Below are positions 47,164-55,211 of a stretch of 64,000 nucleotides of DNA, in pieces. The DNA comes from Pseudomonadota bacterium (GTDB taxonomy: Bacteria > Pseudomonadota > Gammaproteobacteria > Burkholderiales > Burkholderiaceae_C). The stretch is taken from NCBI GenBank assembly GCA_020161065.1, contig JAIUPH010000018.1, positions 372,001 through 436,000 of the forward strand. The letters run 5' to 3'. A model generated the notes under the pieces. The model made no database searches, was not told where the DNA came from, and saw nothing but the letters and a program-made list of their open reading frames with translations. Position numbers and translations under genes: made by a program. Position 1 is the first letter of the stretch, and every line of letters begins with the position of its first letter.

Positions 47164-47607
47164 TCAAAGCGTCTGCGGCAGCCACCACTGGCCCGCCTCC
47201 AGCAGCCAAGTTTCGTCGACACTGGTCTCGGTGACACCGATGTTACCGCGAGGCATCGCGGGCTGATAGGTGACTTTGATCGTCGCGATGCAACGATCGG
47301 CTTGTTCGCACACCACCTTGAACACCTCGGCCGACTTCCACGCGACCACGTTGCCGAAGCGGGCGCGGAATTTTTCGAAGCTGATCACGGCGCGGCTGCC
47401 CGGGCTGAGGAACTGGTAGGCCTGTTGCTGGTCGCCGGCCAGCATGGCGTTCCAGCGCGCCTGCGCGCGGGCACGCACGGCGTCTTCGCGGGTGGCGGGC
47501 GCCAGACCGGCGCAGGCCGTCAGCAGCGACAACAGGCCCAGCAGCATCGCGTGGCGGACGAGCGGGCGACGCAGAGGCCTAGAGGAAAGGGCAGTCATCT
47601 TCGACAT
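47164..47607 (-). CDS. Small lipoprotein next to the type II secretin
   Basis: The 147-residue protein has a basic start (SSRPLRRPLVRH) and a lipoprotein signal ending LLSLLTACAG, with the lipobox cysteine at about residue 32. A compact domain of about 110 residues follows (ARWNAMLAGDQQQAYQFLSPGSRAVISFEKF split as ARWNAMLAGDQQQAY and SRAVISFEKFRARFG; TSVDETWLLEAGQWWLP). It is the last gene of the secretion run, 53 bp after gspD. A pilotin-like or outer-membrane assembly role is an attractive guess from its position only. The ATG at 47607 has GGAG four bases upstream; an ATG three codons later is possible. Confidence 0.8.
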   Translation of the reverse strand: MSKMTALSSRPLRRPLVRHAMLLGLLSLLTACAGLAPATREDAVRARAQARWNAMLAGDQQQAYQFLSPGSRAVISFEKFRARFGNVVAWKSAEVFKVVCEQADRCIATIKVTYQPAMPRGNIGVTETSVDETWLLEAGQWWLPQTL

Positions 47608-47660
47608 CGATCTCCGGGTGATGGATAAGCACACGAACAGGCACAAGGCAGCCGGGCATG

Positions 47661-49883
47661 TCACGGCGGGGCATGGCCGCCAGGCGACAGCGATTCTGGC
47701 ACCGGGTTCATCTGCGGCGGCTCCACGCGCGGCGGCTCCAGGCCGCGCAGGCGCTCCTTCAGGTCGCGGCTGATCGCGCGCGCGTCCTCGTCGGAACGCG
47801 CGACGCGCGGCGTGATCACCACCAGCAGTTCGGTGCGGTTCTGGTTGCGCGACTTGGTGCCGAACAGCGCGCCGAACACCGGGATCTCGCTGAGCAGCGG
47901 CACGCCGGCTGAACCATTGGTGTTGTTCTCGCGGATCAGCCCGCCCAGCACCACCGCTTCGCCGGAGCGCACCGCCACCTTGCTGGCGATCTGGCGTTGC
48001 AGGAAGCGCCGCTGGCCGCTCACCGCATCTTCGGCGCCGACGTCGGTGACGGCCTGGTTGATGTCCATCGTCACCATGTCGCCGGCACCGACCGACGGCG
48101 TGACCGACAGCGCGACGCCGGTGTCCTTGTACTGGATGGTCGTCGTCCGCGTCGTGCTCTCGGCGCTGATGGTCTCGCTGGTCTGCACCGGCACCTGGTC
48201 GCCGACGGCGATCTGCGCCGTGTGGTTGTCCAGCACCATCAGCGACGGCGACGACAGCACGCGCACCAGCGATTTCTCGGCCATCGCGTTGAGCACCGCA
48301 CGCACGTTGCCGACCGAGTTCTTGATGGTGTACGAGAAGCCGGCCAGCGGCCCGCCCAGCACGCCGCCGGCCGCCGTGCTGAGCACGCTGGTGCCGGTGC
48401 CGCCGCTGGCGCGCCGGTCACTGAAGGTCCACTGCAGGCCGTAGTTGGTCTCGTCGGTCAGCGTCACCTCGACGATGCTCGCTTCGATCAGCACCTGAGT
48501 GGGCGGCAGGTCCAGGCGGCGCAGCGCGTCCTCGATGCGCTCGAACTGCGCCGTGGTGCCGTAGACCAGGATGGCGTTGTTCAACTCGTCGGCCACGACA
48601 CGCAGGTTGCCCTCGAAAGGCACCGCGCTAACGGTCTGTCCCGACGTACCGCCGCGGGCCGTCTGGCTGGTGGCCTGGGGGTTGACCGTCAACCCGCCGC
48701 TCGACGTGCCGGACGTGCCCGACGTACCGGTGCTGCGCAAGGCACTGCTGCTGGTGACGCTGGCCAGCCCGGGCGCCACGCCGGTGGCCGCCGTGGCCGT
48801 GGTCTGCTGGCCGCCGCCGAAGATGTTGGCCAGCACCTGGCCCAGGTGACGCGCCGAGCCGTTGCGCACCGGGTAGACGTGCAGCCGCTGCTCCGACGCG
48901 CTGCTGCCCGGCCGGTCCAGCCGCTCGATCCAGCGTCGCGCTTCGTCGAGGTAGGCAGCGCGCGAGGTGACGACGATCACGCTGTTCAACCGCTCGATCG
49001 GCAGCACGCGCAAGGCGCCAAACAAGGGCTGCGATTCGGCAGCGGTGGCAGCGGCCGCGGCCGCCGCCGCCTGCTGCTGCGCCGGCGTGCCGGTGCGCGG
49101 CGCGGCGGCCGCCGGCGTGAAGAGCTGCATCGCCGCCTCGACGTCGCGCACGGTCACGTACTTGAGCGGGAACACGCCCACCGACATGCCGGCCAGCATG
49201 TTGACGTCGAAGGTCGAGACCAGGCTCAGCCAGCCTTCGGCCTGGGCGCGGCTGCCGGCCAGCACCAACAGGTTGCGCACGTTGTCCACGCGCACAATGG
49301 CCTCGGGCGGCGCCACGGGGCGCAGGATGGCCGCCATCTCGGCCGCGCCGATGTAGCGCAGCGGCACGATGATGGCGCCGTAGCCCGGCGGCAGCGGCTC
49401 GCCGGCCGCGGCCTGCCGGATGCCGGGCACGATGGACTTCAGCGCATCGGGCCGGCCGACATGGAACACGCCGCGCGCATCGCGCGCCATCACCAGGCCG
49501 TTGGCCTGCAGCGCCGATTCGAGCAGGAAGACCGCGGTGTCGGGCGTCACCTGCGACGAGGTGACCAGCGTCACGCGACCATCGACCGGCGGGTGCAGCA
49601 TGTAGTCGAGCTTGAGCAGGTCGCCGAGGATGGCGTGCACCACCTCGCGCACCGGCGTGTCCTCGAAGCGCAGGTCGAGCGGCGCGCCTTGCAGCGCTGG
49701 CGGTGCGGCCGGCGTGGCGTAGACGCGGTCGTTGCCCTTCATCAGCCGCGGCTCGCCATCGGCTGTCGACGACGCCGACGAAGCCGCGGCCGAGGGCGCC
49801 GGCACGGCGCTCGGCTGCGCCGGCACGGCCAGTGGCAACAGCAGGACCAGCAGGGTGGCAAGGCGTTTTCGGAGATCGGGCAT
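47661..49883 (-). CDS. gspD: Type II secretion system secretin GspD
   Basis: The 740-residue protein has a signal peptide (LATLLVLLLPLAVPAQ), then an N-terminal ring region (LDLRFEDTPVREVVHAILGDLL, about 65-85). N1-N3 domains follow (VPLRYIGAAEMAAILRPV, VFPLKYVTVRDVEAAMQLF, HVYPVRNGSARHLGQVLANIF), with Ala/Gln- and Gly/Ser/Thr-rich insertions. The C-terminal secretin barrel (about 525-710) carries VLSSPSLMVLDNHTAQIAVGDQVPV, quoted in part, and VPLLSEIPVFGALFG. It forms the outer-membrane channel for folded exoproteins. A Pro/Arg-rich tail ends the protein. It follows the GspC-like gene by 10 bp. Confidence 0.95.
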   Translation of the reverse strand: MPDLRKRLATLLVLLLPLAVPAQPSAVPAPSAAASSASSTADGEPRLMKGNDRVYATPAAPPALQGAPLDLRFEDTPVREVVHAILGDLLKLDYMLHPPVDGRVTLVTSSQVTPDTAVFLLESALQANGLVMARDARGVFHVGRPDALKSIVPGIRQAAAGEPLPPGYGAIIVPLRYIGAAEMAAILRPVAPPEAIVRVDNVRNLLVLAGSRAQAEGWLSLVSTFDVNMLAGMSVGVFPLKYVTVRDVEAAMQLFTPAAAAPRTGTPAQQQAAAAAAAATAAESQPLFGALRVLPIERLNSVIVVTSRAAYLDEARRWIERLDRPGSSASEQRLHVYPVRNGSARHLGQVLANIFGGGQQTTATAATGVAPGLASVTSSSALRSTGTSGTSGTSSGGLTVNPQATSQTARGGTSGQTVSAVPFEGNLRVVADELNNAILVYGTTAQFERIEDALRRLDLPPTQVLIEASIVEVTLTDETNYGLQWTFSDRRASGGTGTSVLSTAAGGVLGGPLAGFSYTIKNSVGNVRAVLNAMAEKSLVRVLSSPSLMVLDNHTAQIAVGDQVPVQTSETISAESTTRTTTIQYKDTGVALSVTPSVGAGDMVTMDINQAVTDVGAEDAVSGQRRFLQRQIASKVAVRSGEAVVLGGLIRENNTNGSAGVPLLSEIPVFGALFGTKSRNQNRTELLVVITPRVARSDEDARAISRDLKERLRGLEPPRVEPPQMNPVPESLSPGGHAPP

Positions 49884-49893
49884 CACGGTCAGG

Positions 49894-50565
49894 TCAGGGT
49901 TCCGGCAAAGGAGGCAGGCCATTGCGCACGCGCAGCGCATTGACGCGCCGCATGTTCTGCCGGGCCTCGTCGACCTGGCGCTGCACCAGCGGGTTGACGC
50001 CAGCCGGCCGCGCCGCCGGCTCGCTGCCGGGCTTCGCATTGTCTGCTGTCGCCGGCGGCTCGTCGGGCGCCGGCCGACGAAGCGGATACGCCTGTTCGGT
50101 GTCGCCAAGCGCCAGCACCGCCTCGCCGGGGCGCAAGGCCTTCAGCGTCCAGCGGCCCACGGCCTCGCCGATGCGCACGCGCTTCACCTGCCCGTCGACG
50201 CGGGCGATCATGCCGCCGCTGCTGCCCGCCGCGCCCTCGCCTTCGGCGCGCCGGCCGTACAGGCCCAGCACGCGCAGATCGGGCGGGGTGTCGACCACCA
50301 CCGGCGTCGACGGCGGTGGTGGTGGCGGCGGCGGCGGCCGCCGCGACGGCACGAACAGCGGCCGGTCGAGCGTGGCGACATAACGTCCGAGATCAACGTC
50401 TGCTACGACCAAGGGCGCAGCGGCTTCGAGCGAAGGCCGCAGCGGTGGCGGTGCCTGCCAGCGCAGCGCCGCACCGTGGCCGTCGGGTCGCAGCCACAGC
50501 CAGGCCAGCGCGGCGGCCAGGCCCAGCACCAGCAGCGCCAGCAGCAGCAGCGACCAACGTCTCAC
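49894..50565 (-). CDS. GspC/GspN-like inner membrane component of type II secretion
   Basis: The 223-residue protein has one N-terminal membrane helix (about 4-25). A periplasmic part follows with LDRPLFVPSRRPPPPP (a run of nine prolines) and a small beta domain LRVLGLYGRR to VGRWTLKALRPGEAVLALGDTEQAYPLRRP (parts quoted). It resembles the homology region of GspC that binds GspD, without a PDZ domain. In Burkholderiales-type clusters such a gene is often named gspN. It likely links the inner-membrane platform to the secretin. It lies between gspM and gspD. Confidence 0.75.
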   Translation of the reverse strand: MRRWSLLLLALLVLGLAAALAWLWLRPDGHGAALRWQAPPPLRPSLEAAAPLVVADVDLGRYVATLDRPLFVPSRRPPPPPPPPPSTPVVVDTPPDLRVLGLYGRRAEGEGAAGSSGGMIARVDGQVKRVRIGEAVGRWTLKALRPGEAVLALGDTEQAYPLRRPAPDEPPATADNAKPGSEPAARPAGVNPLVQRQVDEARQNMRRVNALRVRNGLPPLPEP

Positions 50566-50575
50566 GAAACCGCCC

Positions 50576-51121
50576 TCATGGCCGCACCCGCAGCACGAAG
50601 AGCTGCAGCTCGCCGACCACGCGCGCCGGCGCGTTGTCGCCGGTGCTGGCGCCGCTGAAGCTGAAGCCTTCGACGAACAGGCTCGGGCTCAGGCTGGGTA
50701 GCGCCGCCAGCGTGGCCTGCATCGCGGCCAGTTCGCCATCGGCACGCAGGCTGATGGGGATGCGGTCGAACTGCTGCTGCACGCGCGCCGGCAGCACCTG
50801 AATGCTGACGACGTCGAGCCCGCCCTTGCTGAACACTTCACGCACGCGCTGCTGGGCATCGTTGCCGGCCTGCGTGGCGTCGCGGGTCGACGGGTAGGCA
50901 TGGCGCTCGACGATGCGGCCGGCCGCCGCCGCGGCGTCCTTCAGCCGGCCGCCATCGGCCGCCAGTCCGGCCAGGCGGGCATAGCGCGGCTCGGCGGTCT
51001 CCAGCCGCTGCTGTGCCGAGCGGTGCCGGTCCAGCACCGCCTGCACGCCAAACGCCAGCAGCGCGGCGATCAACAACAGCCAGAAGGCCGCGGCCCAACG
51101 GCCGGCACGTTCGGGCGTCAC
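50576..51121 (-). CDS. gspM: Type II secretion protein GspM
   Basis: The 181-residue protein has one membrane helix (about 10-30, AAAFWLLLIAALLAFGVQAVL). A coiled region follows (RHRSAQQRLETAEPRYARL), then a ferredoxin-like periplasmic domain (VSIQVLPARVQQQFDRIPISLRADGELAAMQATLAAL, quoted as IPISLRADGELAAMQATL). It matches the PilO-like GspM type b. It pairs with GspL in the inner-membrane platform, and the gene overlaps gspL by 4 bp. Confidence 0.85.
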   Translation of the reverse strand: MTPERAGRWAAAFWLLLIAALLAFGVQAVLDRHRSAQQRLETAEPRYARLAGLAADGGRLKDAAAAAGRIVERHAYPSTRDATQAGNDAQQRVREVFSKGGLDVVSIQVLPARVQQQFDRIPISLRADGELAAMQATLAALPSLSPSLFVEGFSFSGASTGDNAPARVVGELQLFVLRVRP

Positions 51122-52350
51122 CGGCGCGCTCCGCTCGCAGCAGGCGGCGCGGCCGAGGCGGCTGCAGCCGGCGCAGGAACTGGGGCAGCCGCTGGCGCTG
51201 AAGCTGCGGCAGCAGGCGCAGAAGCTGCGGCAGCAGCAGGCGCAGAAGCCGCAGCCGCAGCCGCAGGCGCGGAAGGCACTGCCGTCGGTGCCGCCACCGC
51301 CCCCGCCGGCGCCACCGCCACGGGCCGCAGCGCCTCGGGCGCCAAGCTGAACTCGATCGTGAAGTTCTCGCGGCCGCCCATCGCCCGCGTCGCCGGCGCC
51401 GGTGCCTTGACCTCGCGCACCTGGGGCTGGCTGCTCAGGCGGTTCATCAGGGCCGCGGTGTTGGGCGTCTGGCCGCTGATCGTCACGCGCGCGCCCTGCA
51501 GTTGCAGGCGCTGCAGCCAGGTGTCGTCGGGCACGGCCTGAGTCACGAGGTCCAGCACCGACAGCAGGTCGACGCGCTCGGCCATCAGCCCGCGCAAGGC
51601 CTCCACGCGCGCCTGCGCCTTGGCCAGCGCCTCGCGCTGCGCCAGCACCGGCGCCAGACGTTGCTGCAGTTCGGCTTCAGCTTGTTCGGCTTGTTGCGCC
51701 TTGAAGCGAAGTTGCAACGTCGGCGTGACCGCCGCCGCCAGCAGCAGCAGCAAGGCCAGCAGCAGCAGCGCCAACGCCAGGCCGCGGCCACGGCCGCTGC
51801 GCCGCTGGCGTGCCGCTTCGCCGAAGCCGCGCAGCACCACCGGCCGGCCCTGGCCATCGAAGGCCCACACTTCGGGCGCGGCGCCGCGGCCGACATCGGC
51901 CGCCACCGCATCGAGCCGCGCTTGCACGGCGCGGCGCGAGGCCAGCAGCGCCACCCATTCGCCGGGCGCGTCACCAGGCCGCGCGCCCCACACCAAGTCG
52001 GCCGGATCGAAAGGGCTGGCCATGCGCACCTGCAGCGCCAGCGCATCGTCGCGGTCGGTGGCGGCCAGCGTCGGCGGCAGCGTGACGCGGCTTTCCAGCA
52101 CCTGCTCGGCCGGCAGTTCGACGGCCGTGAAAGGCGCGGCCCGCCATTCGCGCTCGGCGGCGGCGGCGCGGCGGCGCTCGCCGATCCACAGCGACGAGGC
52201 GCCGTCGGCCTGCAGCAGCCGCACCGCCGGCTGCGGCGCCAGCCAGGCGAAGGCCGGCAGGCGCTGCAGGTCGCGCCAGGGCTGCAGCAGCAAGGCGCCC
52301 AGCGCCGCCGCCTCGAAGCCGCCGGGCGCCGCCGAATCAGCCACCGTCAT
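51118..52350 (-). CDS. gspL: Type II secretion protein GspL (PilN-like C-terminus)
   Basis: The 410-residue protein has a cytoplasmic actin-like part (about 1-185), one membrane helix (about 190-210, GLALALLLLALLLLLAAAV), a coiled stretch, and a PilN-like periplasmic domain (LLSVLDLVTQAVPDDTWLQRLQLQG, quoted as LDLVTQAVPDDTWLQRL; ISGQTPNTAALMNRL). About 60 residues of Ala/Pro/Ser repeats end the protein. It anchors the GspE ATPase to the membrane. The low-complexity tail comes from GCAGAAGCTGCGGCAGCAG-type repeats near 51190-51290. Confidence 0.85.
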   Translation of the reverse strand: MTVADSAAPGGFEAAALGALLLQPWRDLQRLPAFAWLAPQPAVRLLQADGASSLWIGERRRAAAAEREWRAAPFTAVELPAEQVLESRVTLPPTLAATDRDDALALQVRMASPFDPADLVWGARPGDAPGEWVALLASRRAVQARLDAVAADVGRGAAPEVWAFDGQGRPVVLRGFGEAARQRRSGRGRGLALALLLLALLLLLAAAVTPTLQLRFKAQQAEQAEAELQQRLAPVLAQREALAKAQARVEALRGLMAERVDLLSVLDLVTQAVPDDTWLQRLQLQGARVTISGQTPNTAALMNRLSSQPQVREVKAPAPATRAMGGRENFTIEFSLAPEALRPVAVAPAGAVAAPTAVPSAPAAAAAASAPAAAAASAPAAAASAPAAAPVPAPAAAASAAPPAASGARR

Positions 52351-52359
52351 GCGCGGCGC

Positions 52360-53193
52360 TCACGGCGTCGGCAGGCGGCGCACCGAGGCGCGCAGCGTGC
52401 GCCAGGGCGGACCACCGGGCACGGCCATGCGCAGGTCGACGTCGCGCTGCACGGCCCACGGCGCGCCGCCGGGCTCGGGCACGAGAGCGGTGATTCGGTA
52501 GCGGCTGCTGACCGTGGCATCGATGTAGTTGCCCTCGAGTCGGGTGGTGTCGATGGCGCCGGCTTCGCGTTGATCGGCGATGCGCTGGGCCAGAACGGCG
52601 TCGCCACGGGCCAGCACGAACAGGACCTCGGGCGGAGCGGCGAGCGGATTGACCTTGCCGCTGCCGGCGGAATCGGTGGTCAAGAGGGGCGCGATCTTAG
52701 CAAACAGGTCCGCGTCGACCCCCGGCAGCGACAGGAGTTCCTCGATCAGCTCGAAGCGCGCCGGCTGCTCGCCCATGGGCGGGCGCAGCCGGCGTTCCTG
52801 CACCGCGGCGGCGAGGCCGCGCGCGGCCGCCTCGTCCAGCCCGCCGGCCAGGCGAAAGACATCGGCCAGCAGCGCCGGCGGCGCGCTGTTGAGGTCGACC
52901 AGGCCCGACAGCGGCATCAGCAGCACGTCGATCGCCTGGCCGTCGACGGCGACGCTACGCCGGCTGACGCGGTCGGGCGGCGGCGCCACGCCGGCGAGTT
53001 GCTGCAGCGCCAGCTGCACCGCCGCCTGCCCGCTGGCGGCGGCCAGCACCTGCGCGCGCGCCACGCCGGCCAGGCGCAGTTCGCTGCGCTGCGTGGCCAC
53101 GAGGCCGGTGACCAGGATGGTCAGCGCCGCCACCATCCACAACACGATGACCAGCGTGACGCCTCGCGTCGAACGTTGGGCGTCGTGCGTCAT
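52360..53193 (-). CDS. gspK: Type II secretion minor pseudopilin GspK
   Basis: The 277-residue protein starts MTHDAQRSTRGVTLVIVLWMVAAL, a prepilin leader with cleavage after glycine and without the usual glutamate at +5, which is typical of GspK. A large helical domain includes DLNSAPPALLADVFRLAGG, LSLPGVDADLFAKIAPLLTT and GKVNPLAAPPEVL. It caps the tip of the pseudopilus with GspI and GspJ. The start at 53193 overlaps gspJ by 4 bp. Confidence 0.92.
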   Translation of the reverse strand: MTHDAQRSTRGVTLVIVLWMVAALTILVTGLVATQRSELRLAGVARAQVLAAASGQAAVQLALQQLAGVAPPPDRVSRRSVAVDGQAIDVLLMPLSGLVDLNSAPPALLADVFRLAGGLDEAAARGLAAAVQERRLRPPMGEQPARFELIEELLSLPGVDADLFAKIAPLLTTDSAGSGKVNPLAAPPEVLFVLARGDAVLAQRIADQREAGAIDTTRLEGNYIDATVSSRYRITALVPEPGGAPWAVQRDVDLRMAVPGGPPWRTLRASVRRLPTP

Positions 53194-53849
53194 GGCTGCG
53201 CACCGCCGCCGACCGTGAAGCGCCCGCCCGGCGGCAGCGGCGTGCGCACGCTCAGCACCAGCGGCGGCCAGTCCATGGCCGCGATGCTCAGGTCGAGCCG
53301 CAGGCGCGGCGGCATGCGGTCGAGCTCGGTCCACGGCGCCTGCCAGCCGGCGGCCAGGCCCTCGCCGCCGTAGCCCAGGCTCAGCGTCTCGACGCGGCGG
53401 GCCAGCACGCGGTGCTCGGCCTGCGCCCAGTCCGGAAAGCGACCGGCCGGCACGCCCAGCGGCGCATAGCGCAGCACCAGCGACTGGCTGCCGTCGTCGG
53501 CCGGCTCCAGGCCCAGGCGGAAGGCGAAGCGCCCGGCGGCGCCGAAGCGCGCCGGCATCACCGCCGCCCAGGCCACGGCCTGCGGCTGGCCGTCGAACAG
53601 CAAGCGCCGCCCGCCTTCGGCGACGCGCAGCGGCAGCGTGCGCTCGAACACCTCGTGCAGAAAGGCCGCGCCGACGCGCAGCTCGTCGATGGCTTCGACG
53701 CGATCGTCGACACGGGTCGCCGATTGCGCCAGGCCGCGCAGCGAGGCGCCCAGCGCCAGCACCACCAGCGACAGCACCGCCAGCGCGACGACCACCTCCA
53801 CCAGCGTCAGGCCGGCCGCCCGGCGCGCCGGCGCCTGCACGCGCGTCAC
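53190..53849 (-). CDS. gspJ: Type II secretion minor pseudopilin GspJ
   Basis: The 219-residue pseudopilin has the leader ARRAAG/LTLVEVVVALAVLSLVVLAL, with glutamate at +5, followed by a globular domain containing RFAFRLGLEPADDGSQSLVLRY (quoted in part) and TELDRMPPRLRLDL, typical of GspJ. It assembles with GspK and GspI at the pseudopilus tip. It overlaps gspI and gspK by 4 bp each, so translation is coupled. Confidence 0.92.
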   Translation of the reverse strand: MTRVQAPARRAAGLTLVEVVVALAVLSLVVLALGASLRGLAQSATRVDDRVEAIDELRVGAAFLHEVFERTLPLRVAEGGRRLLFDGQPQAVAWAAVMPARFGAAGRFAFRLGLEPADDGSQSLVLRYAPLGVPAGRFPDWAQAEHRVLARRVETLSLGYGGEGLAAGWQAPWTELDRMPPRLRLDLSIAAMDWPPLVLSVRTPLPPGGRFTVGGGAQP

Positions 53850-54253
53850 GGCAGCTTGTCCCCGGCCTGCGGCAGGGCCTGCGGCAGCAGCGTGCCGAGG
53901 TCGATCTGCCGCGGCCCGGCGCGGCCCTGCCAGCGCACCGCGATGCGCACCTCGTGCAGCAGCGGCGTCTTCAAGTCCAGCCCCGGCGGCAACGGCAGCG
54001 GCCGGCTGGACACGCTCCAGTCGAAGCCGGCGGCCTGGCCCTGCTCGGCCCAGCCGGTGGCGGGCACGGCCTCGCGCGCGTCCAGCAGCGACTGCGCCAG
54101 CACGGTGGCGCGCGCCTGCTGCGACTGGTCGCCCAAACCGCGCAGCACGCCGGCATCCACCTGGTACAGCAGCGTCAGCGACAGCGCCAGCACGGCCATC
54201 GCGACCAGCAGTTCCAGCAGCGAGAAGCCGCGCGGGGCCCGGTGGCGCGTCAT
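53846..54253 (-). CDS. gspI: Type II secretion minor pseudopilin GspI
   Basis: The 135-residue protein starts MTRHRAPRG/FSLLELLVAMAVLALSLTLLY, a class III leader with glutamate at +5. A small domain with ARATVLAQSLLDAREAVPATG and HEVRIAVRWQGR follows, matching GspI. It is the hub of the minor pseudopilin complex. The ATG at 54253 overlaps the gspH stop. Confidence 0.92.
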   Translation of the reverse strand: MTRHRAPRGFSLLELLVAMAVLALSLTLLYQVDAGVLRGLGDQSQQARATVLAQSLLDAREAVPATGWAEQGQAAGFDWSVSSRPLPLPPGLDLKTPLLHEVRIAVRWQGRAGPRQIDLGTLLPQALPQAGDKLP

Positions 54254-54777
54254 CGCTCGATCGCGGTCTGCGACACCGCGGCCGACAGCCAATCCACCGT
54301 GATGCGCACGCCGCTGCCGTCGGCGCGCAGCACGTCCACGCTGCCGCCGGTGGCGCCGCCCTGCGGCAGGAAGCGGATCGCGCCCACCTGCTCGGGCCGC
54401 CACTCGATGCCGGCCACGATCAGGCGCAGTTGCAGCGGCAGCGGCAGCGGGTGCAGCGTGGCGTCGGGGCCGGCATCGAGGCCGAAGCGCCGGCCGGCCA
54501 GGTCGACCAGGTAGCGCACCTCGCGGCCTTGCGTCAGCGCCTGTTCGCGCGCCGCGCGCAGCCCAGTGACGATGGCGCGCACGGTGTCGCGGTAGTGCAT
54601 GCCGTCGCGCAGCTTCTCCAGCGCCGGCGGCACCAGGGCCACCATCAGCGCCGCCAGCGCCAGCGCCACCACCAGTTCGATGAGCGTGAAGCCGCGCGCG
54701 CCGCCGCCGCCGCGCGGCCGCGGCTCAGCGGGTGTTGCGCAGATCGGCGTTCTCGCCGTCGCCGCCCGGGGCTCCAT
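54250..54777 (-). CDS. gspH: Type II secretion minor pseudopilin GspH
   Basis: The 175-residue protein has a type IV pilin-like leader (GGGGARG/FTLIELVVALALAAL) followed by TVRAIVTGLRAAREQALTQGREV and IRFLPQGGATGGSVDV, typical of GspH. The only good start is an ATG at 54777, inside the gspG coding region, so the two genes overlap by 53 bp and the leader is about 29 residues long, longer than usual. An uncommon start nearer the leader cannot be excluded. Confidence 0.85.
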   Translation of the reverse strand: MEPRAATARTPICATPAEPRPRGGGGARGFTLIELVVALALAALMVALVPPALEKLRDGMHYRDTVRAIVTGLRAAREQALTQGREVRYLVDLAGRRFGLDAGPDATLHPLPLPLQLRLIVAGIEWRPEQVGAIRFLPQGGATGGSVDVLRADGSGVRITVDWLSAAVSQTAIER

Positions 54778-55165
54778 CGGCACCCAAGGAGATGATTTCG
54801 GTCGTGCCGTCGGCCTTCAGCCCGTACTTGTAGGCCCGGCCCCAGGGGTCGTTGGGCACGCCGCCCTTGAGGTAGGGCCCGTTCCAGCCCGAGGCCACGC
54901 TGGCCGGCTTCGCCACCAGCGCCTGCAGGCCTTCCTCGGGGCTGGGGAAGCGGCCGACGTCGAGCTTGAACAGCTCCAGCGTCTTGTCGAGGTCGGCGAT
55001 CTGCACCTGCGCCGTCTTGGACTTGGCGCCGCCCAGCTGGCTGAGCACGCGCGGCCCCACCAGCCCGGCCAGCAGCGCCAGGATGGCCAGCACCACCAGC
55101 AGTTCGATCAGCGTGAAACCCGCGCGGCGCGAACGGGCGGTGGGGGCGAAAACGGTGGAAGACAA
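54725..55165 (-). CDS. gspG: Type II secretion major pseudopilin GspG
   Basis: The 146-residue protein has the leader RSRRAG/FTLIELLVVLAILALLAGLV and the hallmarks of GspG: ALDKTL-like DLDKTLELFKLDVGRFPSPEEGLQALV (quoted as DVGRFPSPEEGLQALV), WNGPYLKGGVPNDPWGRAYKY and the C-terminal loop with SLGADGAPGGDGENADL, a calcium-site type. It builds the shaft of the pseudopilus. It lies 46 bp after gspF. Confidence 0.96.
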   Translation of the reverse strand: MSSTVFAPTARSRRAGFTLIELLVVLAILALLAGLVGPRVLSQLGGAKSKTAQVQIADLDKTLELFKLDVGRFPSPEEGLQALVAKPASVASGWNGPYLKGGVPNDPWGRAYKYGLKADGTTEIISLGADGAPGGDGENADLRNTR

Positions 55166-55211
55166 AGCGCTTGAGGCCTGCCGAACGGCGGCCGGGAAAA
55201 AGGGCTGCGGA

